Part shown: positions 42,562 through 51,451 of the stretch, in pieces
Position numbering within the stretch: the stretch's first letter is position 1
How the letters are laid out: each line of letters begins with the position of its first letter
NCBI GenBank assembly: GCA_964447535.1
Contig: CAYUST010000007.1
Span: 1-63,142 of the forward strand
Source of the DNA: CAYUST01 sp964447535
Lineage (GTDB): Bacteria; Patescibacteriota; Gracilibacteria; Absconditabacterales; Absconditicoccaceae
Length of the DNA stretch: 63,142 bases
Direction: 5' to 3'
Made by a program: the position numbers and the translations under genes
Notes under the pieces: model-generated
Told to the model about the DNA's origin: nothing
What the model saw: only the letters and a program-made list of their open reading frames with translations
Database searches by the model: none

Positions 42562-42909
42562 ATGTTTGACTTTGAAAAATTCACCGTATATACCAAATCA
42601 GAAGAATATTATCAAATAGTACTCAAAGAAGTTTTTTCCAAGAAAATTAATAACAATCTCAGAGATCAATTACAAAGAGCCTCTACGAGTATTCTATTGA
42701 ACATAGCAGAATGATCATGAAAATATTCTAAAGCAGACAAGAAAAACTTCTATATCACATCAAGATGATCAGTATTTGAATGTGTCGCAATTATTAGAAT
42801 CCTTAAGATTGAAAAGGTTATTTCAGAGGAAGTATTCCAAAAATTATACAATAATCTTGAGGAAATAGGGAAAATGCTTTCAGGACTTATAAATTCACTC
42901 GTAAAATAG
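42562..42909 (+). CDS. Four-helix-bundle protein (23S rRNA IVS family), 115 aa
   Basis: It matches the family in 'RASTSILLNIAEGSGKYSKA' (one Gly is TGA) and 'FYITSRGSVFECVAI'. These proteins are often encoded inside 23S rRNA intervening sequences, but here the gene stands alone after two tRNAs. The biochemical role is unknown. It ends at TAG. Confidence 0.88.
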
Positions 42910-42976
42910 TCTTGTAGATTTCCACCTTACCCCTATTTTTAGACTTATCCTTATCGCTAGCCTCATCCTTTCCCAT

Positions 42977-42998
42977 CCCGTTTCGGCGGGTTTTTTTT
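42977..42998 (+). terminator. Terminator
   Basis: CCCG-TTTCGG-CGGG followed by T8, downstream of the four-helix-bundle gene. Confidence 0.85.
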
Positions 42999-43074
42999 GT
43001 GCCTAAAATTTTGCTTTTTCCCGTGGGTTGGAGTACTATTAGGATGTGCAGATTTTGTATCTTTTGTCCAACAC

Positions 43075-43794
43075 ATGCACTCAGTAGAGAACTCCAACAC
43101 CTTTTTGGCGTATTACAACCATTTAGACAAGTATTTTGCCTATGTTTTGTCGTTGACGAAATATATGCCCTTTACGGAGAAAATACAGGTCATCACACAA
43201 AAACAACTTCCCGTAACCTCATTTGTAGCTCGTTATCAAGAAAAACTTAAATACTTTGGAGATCTGAGAAATCAGCTCGTGCATGGGTTTAGACTTGAGA
43301 ACAAACATTACGTTTTAGCCTCAGATTACGCAGTTGAGCAAATTAAAACAGTCTATGAGGAAGTAAGAAATCCAACCACGGTACGCTCATTGTGTACCAA
43401 GCCCTTGTACACATGCGCTACTAACGAATCAGTCCAAACGGTGGTAAGTAAGATGAAGCGCCTGGGTGTTTCACATGTCCCCTTATTTGATGAACAAGGA
43501 AAATTAGTTGATGTCCTCTCAGAGCGTGCATTAGCATATTCATTGATGAAAGAGAATGAGAAAAAACCCATACGTATTGCTGATATTTCGCTCAAGGATG
43601 ATAACGATGAATATCAAATTATCAGTCCTGATACGAGTTTGTACCATGTTGAAGATTATTTTGCGAAGGCAATGAAACAAGGCAAGACTTTAGGTTGCAT
43701 ACTGGTGACGCAAACAGGTGATGCTTCATGAGAAGTACTTGGCATTATCACTATCAATGATCTCCCTGCGTGTATTGAACATTATTTGACCTAG
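43075..43794 (+). CDS. HEPN-like/CBS-domain fusion protein, 239 aa
   Basis: The N-terminal helical part contains 'GDLRNQLVHGF' near residues 62-72, the RNxxxH motif of HEPN domains, many of which are RNases. Two CBS motifs follow from about residue 105 ('LYTCATNESVQTVVSKM' and 'LGVSHVPLFDEQGKLVDVLSE', then the second half to 'GIITINDLPACIEHYL'). CBS pairs sense adenine nucleotides. A nucleotide-controlled RNase is an inference. TGA Gly occurs at 'DASGEVL'. The ATG at 43075 is chosen because upstream codons read into low-quality sequence. Confidence 0.7.
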
Positions 43795-43809
43795 GTAGTT
43801 TATTTATTT

Positions 43810-44313
43810 ATGCATACAAATATGAGAAAGTGGGCGTGTCGATGGTTGGTTGGGTTTATGCTGATGTGTATGTGTCTGCCTGTTTTCGCGTGATTAAGTA
43901 ATGATCCCTTCGTGCTGATTCCTGAATCAGAAAACCCCCAAGATGCTGATAATATGGTGGAATTACTGGGTGAAATTAAAAATAAAAACGGCAATACATT
44001 TTGGGACGAGTATGATGCATATTCAAAAAATCTCGAATGAGAAAAGAATATTTGAGGGCAGTTTCGTTCGGGAATTATGAATCGAAATACTATCTTTTGG
44101 CTTTTGACGCAAGTAGTGAAGTTTGTAGCAAATGCGGCGTTGATCGTCGGTTCTTTGACCGTTATCTATGCGGGCTATCTGTATACGATGAGCGTCTATA
44201 CCGGTGACAACGCAGGCAAAGCTAAGTCTGCCATCAAAACAGCAATCATCGGTATCGTCATTGTCATTTTCTCGTACGCGATATTGAGAATAGTGATCTT
44301 TGCATTTTTGTAG
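43810..44313 (+). CDS. TrbC/VirB2-like secreted membrane protein, 167 aa
   Basis: It has an N-terminal signal peptide ('FMLMCMCLPVFAG'), a polar ~65-residue region, then two transmembrane helices with the VirB2/TrbC-like pattern 'GSLTVIYAGYLYTMSVY', 'GDNAGKAKSAIKTAIIGI'. Such pilin-like proteins are common and often lone in CPR genomes. Type IV secretion partners are not in the window. Confidence 0.65.
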
Positions 44314-44428
44314 AACATTTCCCAAACATTTGTCAATGATATTCCCGCTCAAGAGAGCAGATTTTTGCTCATTTAAGCGTATTTTGGTATACTAGAATAG
44401 GGAGATTTCTCTTTATTTTATTGTAGCG

Positions 44429-45187
44429 ATGTACGATCAATTTTTGCCTATGTTGGCATCACAAGGGATGAGTGACAAAGAAGCACAGATCTATTTGTGT
44501 ACACTCGAACTTGGCAGTGTGCCTGCCAGCGTGATTGCTAGGAAGACGGGTATCAAGCGTGTCACTACGTATGCAATTTTGAAAGATCTCGAACGTAGAC
44601 AGATTGCATCAAGTATCGAAAAAAAAGGCGTGAGTTATTTTCAGGTAATCGATCCTACAAGATTACTGAGCAAGATGAAAGAGAAGTACGAATTGTTTGC
44701 AAAGTATGTGCCAGAACTTTTAGCACTCGTACATGCATACAGCAATAAACCAAGAATCCAATACTTTGAATGATTTCAAGGAATTAGCGATATGTATGAG
44801 GATATGCTGAGTAGTCAGACGGATATTCATGCATTTGTGTGATTGGATACGATGGACAAAAAACTCGAAGAGCATTTGTTTGCGACGCATGTCACGAGAA
44901 GAGCAGAGCTTGGGATCTTGGCCAAGGTGATAGTTTCATGAACTGCTAAAAATAAATCGTATAAATTGCAGGATAAAAAACAACACAGACAAACACTCGT
45001 GATCGAAGATCCCGTTTTTCAACTTGCCAGTGAAGTAGATATCTATGGCCCCAATAAAATTGCGATAGCGTTGTATAGTGGCGATGAGTTATCGTGAATT
45101 ATTATCCATAGTACCAAACTCTATCAAACCTTGCTCAGTATTTTTAATCTCCTGCGAAAGCAATACAAGAAATCATGAAGAGCCTAG
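44429..45187 (+). CDS. TrmB-family transcriptional regulator, 252 aa
   Basis: The N-terminal winged HTH has the TrmB opening 'LASQGMSDKEAQIYLCTLELG' with 'ARKTGIKRVTTYAILKDLERR'. The C-terminal domain resembles the TrmB sensor region ('EDPVFQLASEVDIYGPNKIAI'). TGA glycines occur at 'YFEGFQG' and 'HAFVGLD'. Its stop overlaps the next gene by 13 bp, so it may regulate that locus. Confidence 0.88.
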
Positions 45188-48000
45188 AATCACCTCAGTC
45201 ATCACTCAAGACAGGTCTTTCGTTGCAAGCACAGCAGGAAACTGTTTTGTGATTGTTGAGTAATGGCAGTGAAGGACATATTCATCACAATGTGTTGTAT
45301 AGTCGATCAAATCCTGATGCTCCTGAGGATAATGGTGTGCAGGCATTTTTGCGTTTTTCACATAGTGAGCCGTACGCGACCAAAATCGTCAAAGCTGAAA
45401 AAGAGTTGTTTAGCAAGCATGCGAAAGAAATTAAAAAAATTGTTGGGAACTCATTTCGTGATATTGTGGAGATGGGCCCAGGAAACGAAAAGTTTACCGC
45501 GTGGATGGATGTGCTAGGATATACTGCAGAGCAAAAAAGTAAGATGCGCTATATTCCAGCAGATGTTTCCAAGGTGGCGACAGATGCTTGAAAAGAGGAA
45601 GCACAAGCATTGGGTATCAGGTGTGGAAATGCTATTCATGAAGACCGAACTACTGCAGATTTTTCGCATATTGAGCATGGTCTGTATCTTTGTTTCGGTG
45701 GTTGATTGTGGAATAATGACGTACCCAGAGTGGTGAGGCAATTACAATCGGGAAACTATCTTTCTGGAGGATATATAATGAATACGTACTTTCCTATGCC
45801 TGACCCGCAAGCTGAAAACTATCAGGACCATATTTTGCAACTGAAAGCAATGTATGGAGATAATAGTGGAGATAATCCCTATAGATCAGCAGAGACCTAT
45901 GCGTTAGCAAAGTATATGGTATGTAAACCGTTTGAAGCATTATGATTTCCTCTCGAGAAACTTGATCTAGATGTACAACGAGTAGCATGAGATCCATCTA
46001 AAATTACCCTCTGAGTGCGTGTCATAGAGACATTTACCATGAAGATCTGAGACGTAGCTTACACCAAAGAAGTAGGTGACACGATGCTATTAACTCCGAC
46101 ACCTAGGTTGTGACAAGCAGCAATGGAGACAGAGCTCCACAAAGGAGGAGCGACTCCAAAAGCCAATTTTCAAGATGAGGAGTGTTGTCTGAGTATTGCT
46201 AAATTACCAACGAAAAAATTTGCTGAAAAGACCAAAAAACGAGCGAGAAATATTTGATTAATCCTTGCTTGAACTGCAGCCTTATCATATTGAGTACATA
46301 CATATGGAAAGTATAGCAAACTCAGTGATGCTCGTGACTATGCGCTTCGCGAACTTTCGTACAAAAATATCGAGCATCCCTTAAAAACGTTGTATCAGGC
46401 ATGACCCACTCTGGTAGACTGAAATACAAAATATAATTCTGCGACAGAAACAAGAATCGAGAGATTGGATTTTATTGTTAGTAGTATTTATGATATCGCT
46501 CTCACCGAATACCAGGACTATGATTTTCCTGATGAAGATATCGTCAAGGCTGCTATCATGAGATATATCCCAGATCATACTGACTATTTTACACACAGCA
46601 AATGACCAGATGCATATTTTTTCTCATTTGTGAATCATATCTTGATGCCCCATCTCTTTGCTTCATTTGGTAATCAGGAACAGGTAGGATTGTATAGTTG
46701 GATGGATGATGATGTAAATGTGCTCATGAATAGTACTCGTGCTTGCCCATTAGATTTTGATTTTCATATAGATGAATTCAAGAGTGATTTGGTGGCAGGA
46801 GATAGAAACTGAACAACTAAGACGTACGATGTTACCTATATATGAGATGTGTATATGCCTACGTATTCAGGTGAATTTAAGAAAATGAAATTATGATATG
46901 TTACCGTATATATAGAGATGGGTACTGGACATTGAAGATGAGTACATATGAGCGCAACACAATTAAATAAATTTCTCATCGCAGGAGATGATGAACTATG
47001 ATATTCAGTAGAACAAGCGCGTAAGGTGATAGAGTTTGTTGATGAAAAGTGATATGCATCTTTGCTGACGGGGAAAATTATGTCTATGATAGACCCAGTA
47101 CAAACGTCTCCAGATCATCACTCACTTACCAAGAAACTCCATCAGCATTTACTAGAACTCAACAAGCAGTGATATGATTTATCGTGGTTGTGTAGAGCTT
47201 GAAAAGAAGAACAAATAGAAAGATTCGTGTGAGGTTTTTTGCTCGAAGAGTGATCTCCTCTGTGTAATGAAGTATATAGCGTGTTGGCTGAGTCTTGAGT
47301 GACTTTGGAGAAAACAGAAAATCTTTCCCTTCAACTTGAAACCATTATGGGTTTTCTCCATACGTATTATGGTCAAAGAAACTATGCGGAGAGTCATGAC
47401 AATGTAAAAGATGACATTTGAGTACGCAACTTTCTTGTTCAGGTTCTGCTTTCCAACTACTTCAAAAAAGATTTGACACAACTCTCTTCCATCGACATGT
47501 TTACGCTTCTGAGGAGACTCGATGATAATTTGAGTACGTACTGATATTACGTCCGTACACACAATAGTAGTGTCTACTATCACTTGGAAGAACTCTATAC
47601 TCAGTATAGCGTGCAGATAGTGCAACAAGAAGAACCCCTATTGTATGGTAGTGATCTATTTGTAAATAATTTGCAGGAGTTATATATTTGAAATGTTATC
47701 TTTACCTCAGATGGAAAGGCTTGGATAGTAAATCACGGAGGCAGATTTCCTTGTGCTTTCGAACTTACCAAGGAAAACAGTTATCTCACTATGAAAGCGA
47801 AAATGCCATTGTTATTGGAGCAAGCAGCACAGGAAAGATATAAAAATTCGTATGCACTCCTTGGTGATTTTGAACAAAGAATGACTACTGAGTATGTCTT
47901 GAGAGAGTTGGCCCATACCGTACTGAAGAGAAGCATAGAAAGCGCTTATTCTGTTGCCAAGGATTTACATAAAAACAGTATCGAACTTACCTATAAATAG
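45175..48000 (+). CDS. EgtD-like histidine-methyltransferase domain fused to TM helix and large ectodomain, 941 aa
   Basis: Residues ~50-330 resemble the histidine-specific N-alpha-methyltransferase (EgtD/DUF2260) family: 'SEPYATKIVKAEKEL', SAM motif 'DIVEMGPGNEKF', 'RYIPADVS', 'LYLCFGGGLGN' (family FLGSTIGN) and 'VRVIETFTMKIGDV'. A probable transmembrane helix follows near residue 360 ('GLILAGTAALSYGVHTYG'). Then come ~560 residues I cannot assign. About thirty TGA glycines are used. The frame is unbroken to TAG. A membrane-tethered methyltransferase with an outside domain would be new; the topology is inferred. Confidence 0.7.
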
Positions 48001-48002
48001 AT

Positions 48003-48045
48003 TGTTACTATTTTCTGACAACATCATTATATTGACATCTATTGA
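48003..48045 (+). promoter_or_regulatory. 43-bp shared upstream element, copy 1
   Basis: TGTTACTATTTTCTGACAAC then TTGACA (48032-48037) and a TATTTT 16 bases later. It is nearly the same as 48906-48948. It precedes the 212-aa gene by about 65 bp. Confidence 0.65.
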
Positions 48046-48109
48046 ATAATAGATATTTTTCCGTAGAGTACTGACGACATGTCATCAGTAATTAAAAAAA
48101 AATTAAACA

Positions 48110-48748
48110 ATGAAAAATTATCAATCGTATGTTGATCAAATCAATCAGGTTGATTGGTCAAGAATTGAACCGTTAAGAATCATTCACGTAAGTCTTTGTT
48201 TTGCAAAAGAATTTGCACAAACAGTAAGGAGTTGTATCCCTCAGTATCATCATCTTGATCAATTCCAGCAATTTATTGTTGGCGAGATAGATACAGATAA
48301 TCTCCAATATGAGGGATATACTAGAACAGCTGATCATTGGCAATTTCTTGATTATTTCTTGGATAAAGAAAGGAGTCATGCGAACTTTATTTCATTGCAA
48401 GATCTCATAGCATTCAATATGAATACAGCATTGCCACTTATTCAGATGAGTGACTATGTGCGTTATTGTGACTCACTAGAACAAGAACAAAAACTTTTGA
48501 CTCTTGTGTCAAGAGAGAAGGAGTTGCAGGGCATCTTTCAAAAGATTCTTGTAGCTCATGATTGGGGTGCTCTTAGATATGGATTTTACAAATACTTTCT
48601 GGAGCGTCATCTTGAACTTGATGGAGTAGAGGGAGGGCATGAAGATCTGATGAAAAGTCTTGTTGATTTGGATCAACTGGATCCTCAGCAAGAGATTTTC
48701 TTGGAACAATTTTGGCAGAAAAGGTTAGCAGTATATCAATCATTATAA
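48110..48748 (+). CDS. Heme-oxygenase-fold protein (DUF3050-like), 212 aa
   Basis: It is all-helical. The C-terminal 'GFYKYFLERHLELDG' plus 'GGHEDLMKSL' matches the DUF3050/heme-oxygenase-like pattern (RHxelDgxxH), with Glu/His residues placed as metal ligands. 'HVSLCFAKEFAQ' would be helix 1. Related diiron proteins act as oxidases/oxygenases. It contains no TGA and ends at TAA, followed by a terminator. The family call is tentative. Confidence 0.5.
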   Translation: MKNYQSYVDQINQVDWSRIEPLRIIHVSLCFAKEFAQTVRSCIPQYHHLDQFQQFIVGEIDTDNLQYEGYTRTADHWQFLDYFLDKERSHANFISLQDLIAFNMNTALPLIQMSDYVRYCDSLEQEQKLLTLVSREKELQGIFQKILVAHDWGALRYGFYKYFLERHLELDGVEGGHEDLMKSLVDLDQLDPQQEIFLEQFWQKRLAVYQSL

Positions 48749-48759
48749 ACGAATTTTTT

Positions 48760-48789
48760 AGCCGGGGAGTATGCTCTTCGGCTTTTTTT
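48760..48789 (+). terminator. Terminator
   Basis: AGCCG-loop-CGGCT followed by T7, just after the heme-oxygenase-fold gene. Confidence 0.85.
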
Positions 48790-48905
48790 GTAAAAAAATC
48801 TTACAAGTTGTTTCAAAAATGGAAACTGCTGAGTATTTGTAAATTTTGCACCAATTGATGATTTATGGCTTATAGATATCCCTGCATATCCAATTCATCT
48901 TCTGC

Positions 48906-48963
48906 TGTTACTATTTTCTGACAACAGCATATGCTTGACATATATTGATTTTAGTGATAAAAT
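48906..48963 (+). promoter_or_regulatory. 43-bp shared upstream element, copy 2, with promoter
   Basis: The same TGTTACTATTTTCTGACAAC block is followed by TTGACA (48935-48940), a 17-base spacer and TAAAAT (48958-48963). This is a near-consensus sigma-70 promoter for the secreted 322-aa protein. The remaining leader to 49028 holds nothing else recognised. Confidence 0.75.
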
Positions 48964-49028
48964 ATGTATGGTGTGAGGGCAATGAAATATTGCACTTGAG
49001 AACAATTTATTTCTCTCACCCCATATTC

Positions 49029-49997
49029 ATGAACCTCAAAAATCTTCTCCTCACAGCTACGGTGTTAGCATCTACTAACAATGCACAAGCACAAGCAATC
49101 GTTGGTGATACGACCAAACATATCACACAAACCTTGGAGATACCAACGCAAGCACAGGACACCTCAGACGAAAAAACATTTGTACTCGATAGAGCATATG
49201 TAGGTAGTCTTTCGAATATGAACTTCCCGATTGAAAAGTTACAAGCAGGTGATGCGGCTACCAGTGTGAGAACAGGTGTCGGGGCAACCTATGCACCGTC
49301 CAAGAATTTCCAAGTTAATTCATGGGCAATCTTGGATGCTAACAAAGATGGTGCGTTTAGCTTGGAAATGTTTCAGGCAAAAACAAACGTGACAGACAAT
49401 CTTTCTGTCTCCGTAGGCAAGCTCGGTAGAGCATCAGCAAATCTTCGTCCGCATCCCGTGAGTGGCAATGGCCATTTCGAGACATGGACTGAATCACAGA
49501 TCCCAGGGCTTGGCAAAGGCGCTCGTGTGGATGCAAAAATAGGTAGTGCTGATCTGGCTGGTAGCGTGACAATCAATAATGCTGACCAATTAGAATATGC
49601 AGGTCGTGTTACTTTGCCAACTGACAAAGATCCCTTGCATCTCACGGGTTGGTATACTGACGCAGAAAACTTTGGTGCTGCCACCTCTGGTGCTTATAGC
49701 GATCTCTCCACCGTAGCAGTCTACAAACGTACCAATGATCAAGATATCGTTGCTAATAAGTTGCTCTGGATCCCATATGATGGGAAGAAAGGTACACTGA
49801 TCTTCTATAGCGACGCAGGCTATGACCTCGATGCAGGCAAGTTCATACGTGCAGAGCAGGGAGTCTTGGTAGCGAAAAAAATGGATAACATCAATATTAA
49901 AAATATTGAAGTAGCTGGACTCACTGGCATAGGCTACGATGCTATCGCTAAAGAAATCAAAGCGTATCTTTTCGTGACGTTGGAATACAAAAAATAA
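49029..49997 (+). CDS. Secreted beta-rich, porin-like protein, 322 aa
   Basis: Signal peptide 'NLKNLLLTATVLASTNNAQAQA' (split here as NLKNLLLTATVLAS then TNNAQAQA), with likely cleavage after AQA. The mature part has alternating beta-strands ('GARVDAKIGSADLAGSVTI', 'YAGRVTLP', 'GIGYDAIAKEIKAYLFVTL') and ends in aromatic/basic residues, as outer-membrane barrels or S-layer-like proteins do. About thirty glycines and no TGA. It has a strong promoter. CPR cells are thought to lack an outer membrane, so the barrel idea is uncertain. It may be a transferred or surface protein. Confidence 0.6.
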   Translation: MNLKNLLLTATVLASTNNAQAQAIVGDTTKHITQTLEIPTQAQDTSDEKTFVLDRAYVGSLSNMNFPIEKLQAGDAATSVRTGVGATYAPSKNFQVNSWAILDANKDGAFSLEMFQAKTNVTDNLSVSVGKLGRASANLRPHPVSGNGHFETWTESQIPGLGKGARVDAKIGSADLAGSVTINNADQLEYAGRVTLPTDKDPLHLTGWYTDAENFGAATSGAYSDLSTVAVYKRTNDQDIVANKLLWIPYDGKKGTLIFYSDAGYDLDAGKFIRAEQGVLVAKKMDNINIKNIEVAGLTGIGYDAIAKEIKAYLFVTLEYKK

Positions 49998-50032
49998 TAC
50001 AAACATCGATTTACAAATATGAGTTATAAAAC

Positions 50033-50749
50033 ATGAACGATAAAAGATTTTCGTGATTAGCAGGGCAGGAATATGACTTGCGAGCAAAAGCTGTTCCGCA
50101 TCATGAAGCAATGCAGACGTTACTAGCAACTACATTGTTTGATCTGTTGTGAAAGGATTTCCCATGAGAATGATATGTCATAGAAGTATGATGTGGAACT
50201 TGATATACCACCAAAAAAATTCTCGCACAGAAACAGTGTGCTGGAGTCGTGGCTGTAGATAATGAACCAATCATGCTTGTGCAAGCAAAGAGAGAGTTGG
50301 CTATAGAACACACATTAAGAAAAGTACACTTTTATGAGTTTGATGCTTTGGAATTTTTGCGTGATTGTTTGCATACTACGAGTAATATCGTTTCTGCAAT
50401 GACTATCCACAACTTTGATAAAGTATATAGAACAAAAGTACTTGAAAAAATCTATGAGCGTCTTGTCCCCCAATGAATCTTCATCAATGCTGACAAATAC
50501 GCACTAGATGATCCAGCTGAACATCAAAAAACTTTGGATCGACAAATAGTACAATTCCAAAAAGTTGCACAAGAGTATAATAATCCCGCATTTGAAAAAG
50601 AACGAACAGCGCATTACTTGCGTGATAATCAACCAGATCTTCTCATGAAACAGCAAGAAGCGATTGATGAGATGAAAAAGATAGGATTCAGAGATATCCA
50701 AATCATCTTCCGTGAACAGATGGAAGCAATCCTCGTAGCGAGGAAATAA
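50033..50749 (+). CDS. Class I SAM-dependent methyltransferase, 238 aa
   Basis: SAM motif I 'YVIEVGCGTGYTTKKI' (two of its glycines are TGA), acidic motif II 'GVVAVDNEP', then 'SAMTIHNFDK' and 'LVPQGIFINADKYA'. This is typical of small-molecule methyltransferases. It lies 35 bp downstream of the secreted protein gene and may be part of the same local cluster. Substrate unknown. It ends at TAA. Confidence 0.88.
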
Positions 50750-50807
50750 CCTAGGTACAAAATACGTACATAACTAAACAAAATTATTCATCAAAAAACA
50801 AAAGATT

Positions 50808-51341
50808 ATGACTTCATTGGTACAACAAAGAGAACGAATACTCGGACAACTCGAGCGTATCTCTGCTGAACACAAACAGGCAAAAAGAAATTTTGAAAAC
50901 AGACTCTTCAAAAAAACATTTTGGCCGATGCTTCGATGGTGTATATTTTATATGCTCATTGTGTCTGGTATTCTGATGAGTATAGCTTTTATCATCTCGG
51001 TGAGCATTGGTAGCATTCAGGTCAGAGTGCTCTTGATGGTCTCCACGATGATATTAGTTGTCTTGGGAGCATGTTTTCTCCCTATTTCCAATGTGTTGAT
51101 TGGCATGCTCCCACTCAAGCTACGAGCTTTACACAAAGGAGACTATAGTGTCGATCAAGAGATTGATCAACTTGCTGATGATTGTCACCAGCTAGAAGCG
51201 CACATACAACAACTGCGTCATGGTTATCAAGATGTTACCAGACTTCTCTTACAAAAAAGCGAAGCATGGGTAGCTACCTGTGTTGATGAAGATGTGCGAA
51301 GTTATCTGCAAGTACTATTGCACGATCAGGCAAATAGCTAA
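50808..51341 (+). CDS. Two-helix membrane protein with coiled coils, 177 aa
   Basis: An N-terminal amphipathic helix (residues 1-35), two transmembrane helices (about 45-70 and 76-100) and a C-terminal helical cytoplasmic region ('DQEIDQLADDCHQLEAHIQQL'). No in-frame TGA. Function unknown. It is followed by a terminator. Confidence 0.7.
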   Translation: MTSLVQQRERILGQLERISAEHKQAKRNFENRLFKKTFWPMLRWCIFYMLIVSGILMSIAFIISVSIGSIQVRVLLMVSTMILVVLGACFLPISNVLIGMLPLKLRALHKGDYSVDQEIDQLADDCHQLEAHIQQLRHGYQDVTRLLLQKSEAWVATCVDEDVRSYLQVLLHDQANS

Positions 51342-51353
51342 TCAAACCAAATT

Positions 51354-51385
51354 AAAAAAGAGTAGCGATTCGCTACTCATTTTTT
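51354..51385. terminator. Bidirectional terminator
   Basis: GAGTAGCG-ATT-CGCTACTC has A6 on the left and T6 on the right. It serves the 177-aa gene on plus and purH on minus. Confidence 0.88.
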
Positions 51386-51451
51386 CACTCTAAAAAAAGA
51401 TGCCTGGATATACCAAGCATCTTCCCTTCTTTCTCCATACTTTACTACACG

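Noticed and set aside
47179..47628. Minus-strand 149-aa ORF
   Set aside because: Antisense shadow of the 941-aa fusion gene.
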